Position numbers and translations under genes: made by a program. The notes under the pieces were generated by a model, which was given only the letters and a program-made list of their open reading frames with translations, did not search any database and was not told the DNA's origin. A stretch of DNA of 64,000 nt from DASVTU01 sp036387415. GTDB taxonomy: Bacteria; Acidobacteriota; Blastocatellia; Pyrinomonadales; Pyrinomonadaceae. This document shows positions 33,138 to 42,667 of this stretch, one piece after another. Each line of letters opens with the position of its first letter. The first letter of the stretch is position 1. The stretch lies in the NCBI GenBank assembly GCA_036387415.1, contig DASVTU010000039.1:1-64000 (forward strand), read 5' to 3'.

Positions 33138-34319
33138 ATGAAGAATGTGTATCTGGTCGGGTCTGTGAGGACGCCTATCGGTCGCTTCGGCGGCGCGCTG
33201 GCGGGTTTGACGGCGGCGGAGTTGGGCGCGGCGGCGGCGGCTGAAAGTCTGCGACGCGCGGGCATCGAGGCCGCGCGCGTCGAGGAGGTTTACTGGGGTT
33301 GCGCGCGGCAGGCGGGTGGCGGCCCGAACGTTGCGCGACAAATTGCGTATCGCGCGGGCGTGCCGGAGACGGTCACGGCAACGACCGTCAATCAGGCGTG
33401 CGGGTCGGGTTTGAAGTCCATCATTCTGGCAGCGCAGGAGATTTTGCTCGGACGCGCCGAGGTAGTTTTGGCGGGCGGCGTGGAGAGTATGTCGCGTGTG
33501 CCGTATTTCGCGGAGGGCGCGCGTTGGGGCATGCGGATGGGCAACATGGAACTCGTCGATGGCATGTACCGCGACGGCTTTCTCGACCCGCTCTCCGGCC
33601 TCATGATGGGCGAGACGGCGGAGAATCTTGTGCGCCGTTATGAAATCGGGCGCGACGAACAGGACGAGTTTGCGCTCCGTACGCAGCAACGCGCGGCGGC
33701 GGCGATTGACGGCGGACGCTTCGACGCGGAGATTGTCGCTGTCGAAGTGCGCGGCAAACGCGGCGAACCAATCAGCGTCACGCGCGACGAACACCCGCGC
33801 GCCGACACGTCGATGGAGAGTTTACGCAAGTTGCCGCCCGTCTTTGCCAAAGACGGGACGGTCACGGCTGGCAACTCATCGGGCATCACGGACGGCGCGG
33901 CGGCGGTCGTCCTCATGAGCGAAGAAGCGTTGCGTCGGACGGGCGCGCGGGCGCAGGCGCGCATCGTCGATTATGAATTCGCGGGCGTCGCGCCGGAAGT
34001 GATGGGCATTGCTCCGGTTCCGGCGGTGCGCGCTCTGCTCACGCGACAACGACTCGCGCTCTCCGACATCGACCTCGTTGAACTCAACGAAGCCTTCGCC
34101 GCGCAGGTCATCGCCTGCGACCGCGAACTCGGTTTCGACGCCGAACGCTTGAACGTCAACGGCGGTGCCATCGCGCTCGGACACCCTATCGGCTGCACGG
34201 GCGTCCGCATCACGACCACACTCCTACATGAAATGCACCGACGCGGCGTACAACGCGGCCTCGCCACACTCTGCATCAGCGGCGGCATGGGCATCGCGTT
34301 GTTGTTGGAGAAACAGTAG
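33138..34319 (+). CDS. Acetyl-CoA acetyltransferase (thiolase)
   Basis: A 393-residue type-II-like thiolase that condenses or cleaves acyl-CoA, for example two acetyl-CoA to acetoacetyl-CoA. Catalytic residues are all visible: nucleophile C88 (NQACGSGL), H349 (GHPIGCTG) and C379 (CISGGMG). VNGGAIALGHP and NEAFAAQ are diagnostic. Start at the ATG rather than an upstream in-frame codon. Its stop codon TAG is part of a CAGTAGC repeat word. No other beta-oxidation genes flank it, so biosynthetic or degradative direction cannot be told. Confidence 0.95.
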   Translation: MKNVYLVGSVRTPIGRFGGALAGLTAAELGAAAAAESLRRAGIEAARVEEVYWGCARQAGGGPNVARQIAYRAGVPETVTATTVNQACGSGLKSIILAAQEILLGRAEVVLAGGVESMSRVPYFAEGARWGMRMGNMELVDGMYRDGFLDPLSGLMMGETAENLVRRYEIGRDEQDEFALRTQQRAAAAIDGGRFDAEIVAVEVRGKRGEPISVTRDEHPRADTSMESLRKLPPVFAKDGTVTAGNSSGITDGAAAVVLMSEEALRRTGARAQARIVDYEFAGVAPEVMGIAPVPAVRALLTRQRLALSDIDLVELNEAFAAQVIACDRELGFDAERLNVNGGAIALGHPIGCTGVRITTTLLHEMHRRGVQRGLATLCISGGMGIALLLEKQ

Positions 34320-34350
34320 CCAGTAGGCCGTAGATAGTAGTCGTAGAAAA
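34314..34350. repeat. Single-arm heptamer array, CAGTAGC family
   Basis: CAGTAGC, CAGTAGG, CCGTAGA, TAGTAGT then CGTAGAAAA. The thiolase stop codon lies inside the first word. I found no complementary right arm nearby, so this looks like a half element. Confidence 0.7.
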
Positions 34351-34607
34351 GCGACGAATAAGGCGTGTTAACGGATGATGGGCGGGGCGCGTCTATATTG
34401 TTGGCGTTGCATGGAGGATGCGTTTGGGGCGGCGTGGTGATTTTCGTTGTCGATTTTGTCATCTAACGGCGGGGATTTCGTTTTTGCAACCGGGCTGGCG
34501 CACGGCGCATCCGAACTTGAAGTGATTCTCCCGTGCCAATTTTTTTCGTGTCCGGCCAGAGATTTCGAGGCCGCCAATTTTGTTGAGGGCGAAAGGTTAA
34601 TAGAGGA

Positions 34608-35648
34608 ATGATGAGAAGGAATTTTTATGTTTCGTTGCTGGCGCTCGCGTTATCGGCGTTGGCTTTGGTGATTCCGGCAAACGCGCAGCAGACGAGGAGC
34701 GGCGCGCAGAGGTCGTCCGCCGCAAACGCGGGAGCGGTGGTGCCGTTGCCTGAATCGGACGGCGTGATGTTTGTTGATATGCGTCGGTTGCTGACGGAGG
34801 CGATGCCGCAAGTGCTCGCAGGCAACCCGACGAAACTCGCGGAGGTCAACGCAGACATCGAACAGTTCAAACAGCGCACGGGCATCGACCCGCGTTCGTT
34901 TGACCGTCTCGCCGTCGGCGTGCGCTTCACGAATCCTTCCGCCGACGTGACGAAGATTGACCACATCGTCGCCATCGCCAACGGCACTTTCAATCCGGGC
35001 GTTTTGGCGGCTGCGGGTCGCATCGCGGCGAAGGGCAAGTATCAGGAAACGAAACACGGCGGCAAGACCGTCTACGTTTTCAACCTCGCCGAGCAGATTA
35101 AGATGTTCGGCATACTGAAGATGCGCGTGGGCGAACTGGCGATGTCGGTGCTCGACGCGAATACGTTGGTGGTGGGCGAACCGGCGGGCGTGCGCGCGGC
35201 GATTGATGCGAATGCGGGTCGTGGTCGCATCAATCCTGAGATAGTGGCGCTGGCGCGTCGCAATCCGAACGCGATTGTCGGCTTCGGCGCGAACATGCCG
35301 CAATCTCTTGTTGGCAAGGTTGAAGAGTTCGGCAGCGACGAGGTTGCCAGAAGCGTCGCTTCCATACGCCAACTCTACGGCTCGCTCGGCACGTCCGCCA
35401 CGCCGAGCGGCTACGAGAGTTTGCTTGTGATGAAGACGGCGACGGCGGACGACGCGCGCAGTCTAGGCAACGTGGTCGAGGCGCTCAAGCCGATGGCCTC
35501 CTTTGCCGCCGCGCAACTGACGGGCGACAAAGGCAAACTGGTGCAGAAACTCGCGCAGAGTTTGAAGGTGCAGACGGAGGGCAACGAAGTGCTGCTGCGT
35601 CTCGACTTCGCGCAGACCGATGTGGCGATGATGCTGCGCGTCTTCTAA
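34608..35648 (+). CDS. Secreted protein of unknown function
   Basis: A 346-residue protein with a signal peptide (SLLALALSALALVIPANAQ). The mature part has FVDMRRLLTEAMPQVL, GIDPRSFDRLAVGVRF, and a repeated pattern of strand-rich segments ending in MRVF. It resembles a group of Acidobacterial hypothetical proteins; I cannot name a domain. There is a long 288-bp gap upstream, with a half repeat at its start and GAAAGG before the ATG. Confidence 0.8.
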   Translation: MMRRNFYVSLLALALSALALVIPANAQQTRSGAQRSSAANAGAVVPLPESDGVMFVDMRRLLTEAMPQVLAGNPTKLAEVNADIEQFKQRTGIDPRSFDRLAVGVRFTNPSADVTKIDHIVAIANGTFNPGVLAAAGRIAAKGKYQETKHGGKTVYVFNLAEQIKMFGILKMRVGELAMSVLDANTLVVGEPAGVRAAIDANAGRGRINPEIVALARRNPNAIVGFGANMPQSLVGKVEEFGSDEVARSVASIRQLYGSLGTSATPSGYESLLVMKTATADDARSLGNVVEALKPMASFAAAQLTGDKGKLVQKLAQSLKVQTEGNEVLLRLDFAQTDVAMMLRVF

Positions 35649-35665
35649 GTTAAGAACAAAAGAAA

Positions 35666-35757
35666 AAGGCAAAGGGTAAAAGGCAAAAGTAAGGAGAAGC
35701 CATCTTCTCTACTTTTGCCTTTCGTCTTTTGCCTTTTACCTTTTTACTTTTGCCCTC
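35666..35757. repeat. Heptamer-array hairpin, AGGCAAA family
   Basis: Left arm AGGCAAA, GGGTAAA, AGGCAAA, AGTAAGG, AGAAG; right arm CTTCTCT, ACTTTTG and CCTTTCG, then TTTTGCC, TTTTACC, TTTTTAC, TTTTGCC. It fills the 113-bp gap between the convergent secreted protein gene and the ppiD-like gene. Confidence 0.9.
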
Positions 35758-35761
35758 TCTT

Positions 35762-37774
35762 TTATCCGGCGGGCGGGACGGGCAGACCGACGGGCGGCGC
35801 GGCGGCGGGCGTTTCTTCCTTCGCGAGACGGTCGAGCACCTCGTCGTAAATTTTGATGTCGCCTTCGCGGTCGTAGCGTGCGCGTGTGGCGGTCACGTAG
35901 TCCTCGAAGACCTGATTGCGGCGACTGTCGAGCGTGGTCTGCGTGAGTTGTTCGCGTAGTTTGGCAAACTCGGCGAGGTCGGCTTCGGTGCGCTTGGTGG
36001 CTCCGACGACAACCCACGTATCGGCTGATTTAACGGGCGTTTTGGTGATTTCGCCCGCCTTCAGATTGTTGATGGCTTGGTCGAGCGCGGGAGTGGTTCC
36101 GGCCTGTCCGAGCGGCGTGCCGAGCTTGTAGGCAGGCATCGCTTCGGCCTTGAGGCCGAGTCGTTCGGCGGCGGCTTTTAACTCATCGGGCGAATTGGCG
36201 TTGGCGGCGAGGTCGCGCGCGGCCTGTTCGAGTTGCGCCTGTGCACGCTCCTGTCGCACACGTCCGACCACATTTTCACGCACTTCGGCGAAGTCCGGCA
36301 CGCGCGGGTCGCGTTTCTCGACGAGCGAAGGAACGGCGAAGCCGCCCTTGATGCTCACGCGGTCGCCGATGTCGCCCGCATTTTCGAGCGGCGCGATGGC
36401 CTGTTCAAACTGCGGCGAACTGCCGATGCCGGGCACGTCGTCTTGAGGTTTGACGAAGGGCGTTTCGCGCACCATCTCGCCCGCGCTCATGCTGGCCTGC
36501 GGCGCAAACTCCGCCGCGACCTTCTGAAAATCTTTCGTCTCCTTGAGACGCGCGGCGGCGCGTGCGGCGAGTTCGGCGGCGGCGGCGTAGCCGCGACTGT
36601 TGCGCCGCGAGACGACGAGTTCGCGCTTGGCTTCCTCGAAGGTTTTTTCCACCGCATCGCCGCGACGGAAAATGTAGTAGGCGTTGCCCGTCTTCATGGG
36701 GTCGTTGACCTGACCGACTTTCATGTCGAGCGTGCTTTGCAGGAGGTCGTTGGGCTTGTTGGGATTTCTGCGGACAAGGCCAGGGAGCCAGCCGCCGTTT
36801 TTGGCCGTCGCGGGGTCTTCGGAGTTGCCGCGCGCCGCTTCGGCAAACTCCTCCTCGGTCACTTCCAACGTCTTCTCGTCGCGCATACGCGCCACCAGTT
36901 CGCTCGCCTTCTGCAAGACTTGCTGGTCGAGTTCGGGACGCGCCACACGCAACACTATCTGCTGCACGCGGACGCCCGCCTGTTTATTTTCGGGCTTGAG
37001 TTCGTTGAAGGCGGTGCGGAGTTCTTCATCGGAAATCTGGACGCGCTCGCCCATCTTGGCCTGGTCGATGTAGAGATAGCGAATCTTCTTTTGCGCGACG
37101 TTGATGCGAAATTCGTCCTTGTGGCTGTTGTAGTAATTTTGCAAGTCTTCGTCGGAAGGGTTGATGCTCTTGGCGAGTTGGTCGGCCATGATGGGGACGT
37201 AAACGAGGTCGAAGCTCGTATTCTTGCGCTGGTAATCTTCCTCGACCTCCTTCGGCGAGACGTTGACGCCCGCCGTGATAAAGGCGCGGAGTTTGCGCGC
37301 GGCCACCGTGTCGCGCGTCTGCCGCTCGTAGCGTTCGATGTCTCCAAATTGCGCGACGACCAACTCCTTGTAGCGGTCGAAGCCGACGAATTTTCCGGTG
37401 GCCGGGTCAGTGTAACGTTTGCGGATAGCGTCGGCCACTTCGGCGTCCGAGGGCGCGAGGCCGAGCCGCGCGGCTTCGTGCGTGACGATGCGGTCGCGGA
37501 TAAGTCCGTCGAGCAGACGGCGGTCGCCGCCGAGTTGCGCGATGTTGAACTGCCCGCCGAACATCTGACTGTAAGCCTCTTTGAGCACCGAGAGGTCGCT
37601 GACGGTTATCTCGTCGCCGTTCACTTTGGCAACCGCTTCATTGCTGCGCGTGGGCGTGGCGTTCGCGTTGCGATTCGGCGCGTAGAAGAAGACGAGACTG
37701 ATGCCCATCAAAACAGCGAAGATGATGATAATGAGGCTGCGCGTCTTTTCGAGACGGCTGAACTGTTTGAGCAT
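35762..37774 (-). CDS. PpiD/SurA-like periplasmic folding chaperone with PPIase domains
   Basis: A 670-residue protein with an N-terminal membrane anchor (SLIIIIFAVLMGISLVFFY), a SurA-N-like helical domain starting at NEAVAKVNGDEITVSDL, and one or two parvulin-type PPIase modules (GNSEDPATAKNGGWLPGLV is the clearest, about residues 335-370). The architecture matches PpiD, a membrane-anchored chaperone at the Sec exit. I start at the ATG with AAAGG 8 nt upstream; a TTG two codons earlier has no spacing for a ribosome binding site. Pro/Ala-rich C-terminal tail. Confidence 0.9.
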   Translation of the reverse strand: MLKQFSRLEKTRSLIIIIFAVLMGISLVFFYAPNRNANATPTRSNEAVAKVNGDEITVSDLSVLKEAYSQMFGGQFNIAQLGGDRRLLDGLIRDRIVTHEAARLGLAPSDAEVADAIRKRYTDPATGKFVGFDRYKELVVAQFGDIERYERQTRDTVAARKLRAFITAGVNVSPKEVEEDYQRKNTSFDLVYVPIMADQLAKSINPSDEDLQNYYNSHKDEFRINVAQKKIRYLYIDQAKMGERVQISDEELRTAFNELKPENKQAGVRVQQIVLRVARPELDQQVLQKASELVARMRDEKTLEVTEEEFAEAARGNSEDPATAKNGGWLPGLVRRNPNKPNDLLQSTLDMKVGQVNDPMKTGNAYYIFRRGDAVEKTFEEAKRELVVSRRNSRGYAAAAELAARAAARLKETKDFQKVAAEFAPQASMSAGEMVRETPFVKPQDDVPGIGSSPQFEQAIAPLENAGDIGDRVSIKGGFAVPSLVEKRDPRVPDFAEVRENVVGRVRQERAQAQLEQAARDLAANANSPDELKAAAERLGLKAEAMPAYKLGTPLGQAGTTPALDQAINNLKAGEITKTPVKSADTWVVVGATKRTEADLAEFAKLREQLTQTTLDSRRNQVFEDYVTATRARYDREGDIKIYDEVLDRLAKEETPAAAPPVGLPVPPAG

Positions 37775-37975
37775 TCCCAATACCTTTCCGAAAACAGATT
37801 TGGCAAGTTAAGAGATTTTTAGATTTCGTTTTGCGATTCCGAGAAGCTTCGGGCGCGTTCGTATCCGTGTCGTCGGGCGTTCGAGGTTGTCGTGTGATTG
37901 TGCGTCGCGGGTTTCTCTCTCGCAAAGCGCGAATTGTAACGAACAGCGACGGACAACCGCAACCACGCGCGGGCA

Positions 37976-38055
37976 GAGGTCAGAGGCCAGAGGTTAGAGG
38001 CCAGTGAAACACTGATTGTTTTTAACCGACCTCTAACCTCCGAAACTCTAACCTC
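37976..38055. repeat. Heptamer-array hairpin, GAGGTTA family
   Basis: Left arm GAGGTCA, GAGGCCA, GAGGTTA, GAGGCCA then GTGAAAC; right arm CGACCTC, TAACCTC, an 8-bp variant, TAACCTC. It lies upstream of the TerC gene. Confidence 0.88.
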
Positions 38056-38101
38056 TATCGTGGGTTGATTGCGCGAGTTGCGGATGCTATACCTTACAGG
38101 C

Positions 38102-39136
38102 ATGGAATATTCAATCTGGGCATGGGCGGGTTTCGCGACCTTTATTTTGATAATGCTGGCGCTCGACTTGGGGTTACTCAACCGCAAGGCGCACGCCGTC
38201 ACGTATAAAGAGGCGGCGACGTGGAGCGCGGTGTGGGTGTCGCTGGCGTTGGTTTTCGCGGCGGGCGTCTTCTGGAAACTGGGGTCGCTGACGGGCAAGG
38301 AGTTTCTCGCCGGGTATCTCATCGAGTTATCGTTGTCGGTCGATAATCTCTTTGTCTTCCTGCTCATCTTTTCCTACTTCAAAGTTCCGGCCAAATATCA
38401 GCATCGTGTGCTGTTCTGGGGCGTGCTCGGCGCGCTCGTCATGCGTATCACGATGATTGGCCTCGGCGCGGCGCTCATCGACCGTTTTCACTGGATTATT
38501 TACGTCTTCGGTTTCTTCCTCATTTATACGGGCATCAAGATGATGCGACAGGAAGAGACGGACGTGAACCCGGAACAGAATCCGATTGTGCGTTTTGTGA
38601 CGCGATTTATCCCGATTTCTCACCACTACGAGGGCGAAAAATTCTTCACCGTCGTCAACGGGCGACGCACGGGGACGCTGCTGCTGCTGGTGCTCGTTAT
38701 CGTCGAAGTGACCGACCTCGTTTTCGCCGTCGATTCGATTCCGGCCATTTTCGGCATCACCACCAACACTTTCATCGTCTACACCTCGAACGTCTTCGCC
38801 ATCCTCGGTTTGCGCTCGCTCTATTTCCTCCTGGCGGGCGTGGTGGAAAAATTCCACTATCTGAAGATGGGGCTGGCCGTCGTGCTGACGTTTGTCGGCG
38901 TCAAGATGCTCGGCGAGTCGTTCGTCAAGCCTTACATGGACAAAGAGATGGTTATCGGCATCTCGCTCGGCGTCGTGGCGTTTGTGCTAATCAGTTCGGT
39001 GGTGGCTTCGCTCATCTGGCCGAAGGAGGCGGAGACGCACATCGAAGTCGAACTCCCGCCCGGTTTCGATTCGCCTTTCGACGACGATGAGGGCAAGCTC
39101 GGCGGCGACGAACGCCAAACAGAAAATCGTGCTTGA
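38102..39136 (+). CDS. TerC-family integral membrane protein
   Basis: A 344-residue protein with about nine membrane segments. Start at MEYSIWAWAGF, which aligns with the usual TerC N-terminus; upstream in-frame starts add unconserved residues. Diagnostic acidic helices are ELSLSVDNLFVFLLIF and EVTDLVFAVDSIPAIFGIT with paired Asp/Glu in the membrane. The family (TerC, Alx, YkoY) is linked to manganese or other metal export, sometimes coupled to secretion. No yybP-ykoY manganese riboswitch is visible upstream. C-terminal tail is acidic and disordered. Confidence 0.93.
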   Translation: MEYSIWAWAGFATFILIMLALDLGLLNRKAHAVTYKEAATWSAVWVSLALVFAAGVFWKLGSLTGKEFLAGYLIELSLSVDNLFVFLLIFSYFKVPAKYQHRVLFWGVLGALVMRITMIGLGAALIDRFHWIIYVFGFFLIYTGIKMMRQEETDVNPEQNPIVRFVTRFIPISHHYEGEKFFTVVNGRRTGTLLLLVLVIVEVTDLVFAVDSIPAIFGITTNTFIVYTSNVFAILGLRSLYFLLAGVVEKFHYLKMGLAVVLTFVGVKMLGESFVKPYMDKEMVIGISLGVVAFVLISSVVASLIWPKEAETHIEVELPPGFDSPFDDDEGKLGGDERQTENRA

Positions 39137-39348
39137 ATAAGCGCGCCACGCTGTGTTAATTTTCAAATGCGGCAGCGTTTTCCGTAGGTTGCCCCGCTGA
39201 TGGGCATGCCGCCCGCTTCTCCTCTTACGTCGCTCGAAGCCTTCTGTTGTCGTCCCGACCCGCAAAACGACCCAAAACGCTTAAAACTCGCATTAGTTTT
39301 CCCGCCTCACAGTTTTCATCAACCACTTTCGCCGAAGAACCGTTCCCT

Positions 39349-40584
39349 ATGGGCACAAAATCCCGTCGCTTCGATTTTGAATGGCTGATTGTCTCGAAGC
39401 GGCTCATTTATACCGTGGTCGCCATCGTCGTCATTATGCTGCTGGCGGGCGGCGTCGGCGCGTACATCTGGACGCAGGGCAATCCATTCAAACGCGCCAT
39501 CGACGGCGCGGGCGTCGCCGCCGGAGCGCGTTTCGATTCGTTCGAGGGCGACGTGCGCGTCGTGCGCGCAGAGACGCGCGAGACCGTGCCCGTCCGCAGC
39601 GACACGCGCCTCTACCCCGGCGACATCGTGCAGACACAGACCGACGGGCGCGCACGCATCTCGCTCGCCGACGGCTCGACGCTGCTGGTGCTTCCCAACA
39701 GCGTCATCACCATCGGCGAAAACACCAGCGCGGGCGACGGGCAACGCGCCAACGTCCGCGTCGCCGTTGACCGTGGCAAAATCAACGTCCGCACCGAGCA
39801 GCAACAGGAAGGCACCAACAACGTCGTCGAAACGCCTCTAACCAAGAACCGCCTCACCTCGCGGACGGCGGCCACCTTCGGCGTACGCGAAGACAAGACG
39901 GAAGACATCCGCGTCGGCGACGGACAGATTGAAACCAGCACGCGCAACGGCGAGACGACCACTGTGCGCGCCGGTGAATATATCGCCATCAATCAATCGG
40001 GCAACGTCAAAGCACGCGAGCGTCTGCTCGACGTGCCCGTCCCTTCCGCGCCGCGCAATCAGGAAAAGATTCAGATACGCGCGGGCGGCACGGCCAATGT
40101 CGGCTTGCGCTGGCAGCGTCCAGCCTTCGGCATGCCCGTTTACTACCGCGTCGAAGTCGCCACTTCGCCCTTCTTCGTCTCGACTGGCAAAGTCATTGAA
40201 CGCGACCAACTCGCCGCCAACGAATTCAACGCGGGCGACCTCCGCCCCGGCAACTATTTCTGGCGCGTGCAGGCCGTCGCCGCCTCGGCGCAGGTCAGCG
40301 AGTGGAGCGACCCTCTGAAGTTCGTCGTCATCACGGGCGAGGGCAACAGCGACCACATCAGCATTTCCAGCGTCACGGTCGAATACGTCGCGGGCAACAT
40401 CTACCTCGTACGCGGGCGCACACAACCCGGCAACATCATTCGCGCCCTCGGACGCGAAGCCCTCGCCGCCACCGACGGTTCCTTCCAATTCCAAATCAGC
40501 GCACCCAAAGGCACGCGCGAAATCACCCTGCAAGCCGAAGACCCGCAGGGCAACAAGTACAACTACCGCGCTCCTTTTTCGTAA
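39349..40584 (+). CDS. FecR-domain membrane protein
   Basis: A 411-residue protein. Start at the ATG before GTKSRRFDFEW, because the longer frame adds nothing conserved. One membrane segment (about 18-40) is followed by a FecR-type domain: FDSFEGDVRVV, RLYPGDIVQTQTDGRARISL, then LPNSVITIGENT and TSRTAATFGVREDKTE. A C-terminal fibronectin-III-like region follows (VGLRWQRPAFGMPVYYRVEV, GNYFWRVQAVAAS). FecR domains in Acidobacteriota and others occur in periplasmic surface proteins and not only in iron sensing; there is no sigma factor next to it. The stop codon TAA is part of a CGTAAAT repeat word. Confidence 0.85.
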   Translation: MGTKSRRFDFEWLIVSKRLIYTVVAIVVIMLLAGGVGAYIWTQGNPFKRAIDGAGVAAGARFDSFEGDVRVVRAETRETVPVRSDTRLYPGDIVQTQTDGRARISLADGSTLLVLPNSVITIGENTSAGDGQRANVRVAVDRGKINVRTEQQQEGTNNVVETPLTKNRLTSRTAATFGVREDKTEDIRVGDGQIETSTRNGETTTVRAGEYIAINQSGNVKARERLLDVPVPSAPRNQEKIQIRAGGTANVGLRWQRPAFGMPVYYRVEVATSPFFVSTGKVIERDQLAANEFNAGDLRPGNYFWRVQAVAASAQVSEWSDPLKFVVITGEGNSDHISISSVTVEYVAGNIYLVRGRTQPGNIIRALGREALAATDGSFQFQISAPKGTREITLQAEDPQGNKYNYRAPFS

Positions 40585-40717
40585 ATCGTCAATGGTAAAT
40601 CGCAAATAGATAAAACCTATTCTCTCCATTTACCCCTCGCCACTTACCAATCTCTCATCCACCGCTCAACAATTTTCCATCCACGATTCACGATTTACGG
40701 TTCACGATTCACGACTC
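40580..40717. repeat. Heptamer-array hairpin, GGTAAAT/CGTAAAT family
   Basis: Left arm CGTAAAT, CGTCAAT, GGTAAAT, CGCAAAT, AGATAAAA. The long right arm ends in ATTCACG and ATTTACG type words. It spans the whole gap from the FecR-gene stop codon, which it includes, to 2 bp before the start codon of the GGDEF gene. Confidence 0.85.
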
Positions 40718-40718
40718 T

Positions 40719-42272
40719 ATGAGACACGTCATACTGTTGAGTGATATGCATGAGCAGCCTGCCGGGGCGTTGCTGGATGTCTTGCGCGACGCGGGCATCA
40801 CCATGACGACAGTTGACGCCGGAGTCGCCGCCGCGACGTCCGGCCATGCTGTTTCCGGCAACGGGGATGGCGCGGGTGATGAAGGGTCGTCGCCGTTGTC
40901 GCCGCCGCTCGCCGTGCTTTACGAAATCGGCCTCGGCGTAGACGTGGTAAAACTCCATGCCGACGTGTGCAATGCAACGACGGCGTGGCCTTCGACGCCG
41001 CTCGTCGCCTGCCGCCGCGACACGCGTTTTGAAGCGCTACTGAACGGCAACGGTGGCAACGGTCGCAAGCTCGACGGCTCGACACTCAAACGTCTCGGCT
41101 TCCGCGCCGTCGCCGACGATGCGGCGCAATTGCCCGCCTTGCTGCGCGAGTTGGAGGAACGCGGCACGACGGGCGAACTCCGCGCGCCCGTGGAAGATTC
41201 GGAGACCGCCGCCTGCCTGCTCCTGCCCGAAAAACTCAACGTGCACAGACTCCGTGCCGCTTTCGATACCATCGCCGCGCTCCATTTCGCCGCCGACCAA
41301 AAGAGCGCCGCCTCAACCGCGCTCGCCGGACTCGCCTCTATCGTCCATGCTGACCGTTGGACGATTTATTTGACCGAGGCTATCAAGAGCGTACGCGGCG
41401 AGACTGCGCTCGAACCGCTCGCCGTGCGCGGATTGACCGAGAGCGAACGCGAACTGCCCGAAGGCGACTGGCGCAAAGCACTCAGGGGCGATGCGCTGTC
41501 GCTCTCCGGCGCGGAATCGCGCGCCGCGCGTCTCGCCGTCGTCAACGCCGAAACCGTCAGAAAGAGAGAGGGCGAACAGTACATTCTGGCCGTGCCGCTC
41601 GTCTGCGGCGAACGCGTCATGGGCGTCGTCGAAGCAGTGCGCGAGGGCGCGGGAGAGCGTGCTTTCACGTCGCCGGACGCCTCGCTCTTGTCGGCACTCG
41701 CCTTGCCGGTCGCGGCGGCGCTCGCCAATGCCGCCCGCATCGCCGAAGCCGAACGCCTCTCGCAGACCGACGACCTCACCAAACTCCACAACGCGCGTTT
41801 CCTGCGCCAATATCTGACCAGCGAAATCCGCCGCGCACGTCGCTACGGTTCGCTCGTCTCCGCGCTCTTTCTCGACCTCGACGACTTCAAACGAATCAAC
41901 GACCAGCACGGCCATCTCGTCGGCTCGCACGTCTTGATGGAGATGGCGACCGTGATTCTCGCCTGCGTGCGCGACACGGATGTCGTCGCGCGCTACGGCG
42001 GCGACGAGTTCGTCGTCATCCTTCCCGAAAGCGGCACGGAACAGGCGGCGCGCGTCGCCGAACGCGTCCGCGAACGCATCGCGCAGCATCTCTTCACGGG
42101 CGGGCGCAGCCTCCGTCTCATCCTCACAGCGAGCTTCGGCGTCGCCGCCTTCCCCGTCCACGCACAGTCGCCGCAGCAACTCATCGCCGCCGCCGACACA
42201 GCCATGTACGAGGCCAAAGCCGCACACAAAAACTGCATCCGCTTCGCCACCGCAGACGCTCCCGGCGCATAA
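40719..42272 (+). CDS. Diguanylate cyclase with GAF-like sensor region
   Basis: A 517-residue protein predicted to make cyclic di-GMP. The C-terminal GGDEF domain (about 350-510) is intact: catalytic YGGDEF (426-431), an inhibitory I-site RDTD five residues before it, LDLDDFKRINDQHGH, and SFGVAAFP. The middle (about 185-340) resembles a GAF sensor. The first 110 residues (RHVILLSDMHEQPAG) are unassigned. No ribosome binding site precedes the ATG; the hairpin arm ends 1-2 bp upstream. Confidence 0.92.
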   Translation: MRHVILLSDMHEQPAGALLDVLRDAGITMTTVDAGVAAATSGHAVSGNGDGAGDEGSSPLSPPLAVLYEIGLGVDVVKLHADVCNATTAWPSTPLVACRRDTRFEALLNGNGGNGRKLDGSTLKRLGFRAVADDAAQLPALLRELEERGTTGELRAPVEDSETAACLLLPEKLNVHRLRAAFDTIAALHFAADQKSAASTALAGLASIVHADRWTIYLTEAIKSVRGETALEPLAVRGLTESERELPEGDWRKALRGDALSLSGAESRAARLAVVNAETVRKREGEQYILAVPLVCGERVMGVVEAVREGAGERAFTSPDASLLSALALPVAAALANAARIAEAERLSQTDDLTKLHNARFLRQYLTSEIRRARRYGSLVSALFLDLDDFKRINDQHGHLVGSHVLMEMATVILACVRDTDVVARYGGDEFVVILPESGTEQAARVAERVRERIAQHLFTGGRSLRLILTASFGVAAFPVHAQSPQQLIAAADTAMYEAKAAHKNCIRFATADAPGA

Positions 42273-42667
42273 CTCCGCCGCCCCGTTCGCCTCGCCGACG
42301 CGAACCAACCTCGCTCCACTTCACTACCCAAACTCTCCACACTTTTCTCAACCAGCGTCCTGACTGTGGTTATCCACGTATCGCTCTGAGGGGTAAAGGG
42401 TTATTTTGTTTCGTCGCGGTGGGAACACATTGAATCCGGCGTGTCCGTTAAAAAACCGCTCGAAGGCGTTTCTCGGTTAGCAAACAAGCGCCGCTTCGTT
42501 GTATCTTTGTGAGTTCATATTGTGCCGGAAGAATGGGACTGCACGGTTCCAGCACGATAGGATGAACGTTCTTCGTCGCCGCGCGTGCGCGGGAAATCGG
42601 CGAGCGATGCTTCGTTCCATCTATCTTCAAGCGCAGCCAAAACAACGGAAACACGGACAGAAACTAA
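42273..42667. other. Intergenic region upstream of mreB
   Basis: About 395 bp, lower GC than its neighbours in the second half, which suggests the promoter region of the mre genes. TTGTAT and TATTGT near 42499-42523 are only 13 bp apart, so I do not call a promoter. No gene is seen. Confidence 0.4.

Noticed and set aside
36233..37822. Plus-strand open frame of 529 codons
   Set aside because: It lies wholly over the ppiD-like gene on the other strand, whose protein has clear membrane, SurA-N and parvulin features. High GC gives long shadow frames.
37856..38101. Manganese (yybP-ykoY) riboswitch before the TerC gene
   Set aside because: TerC-family genes often have one, but the gap holds a heptamer hairpin and I see none of the conserved riboswitch core.
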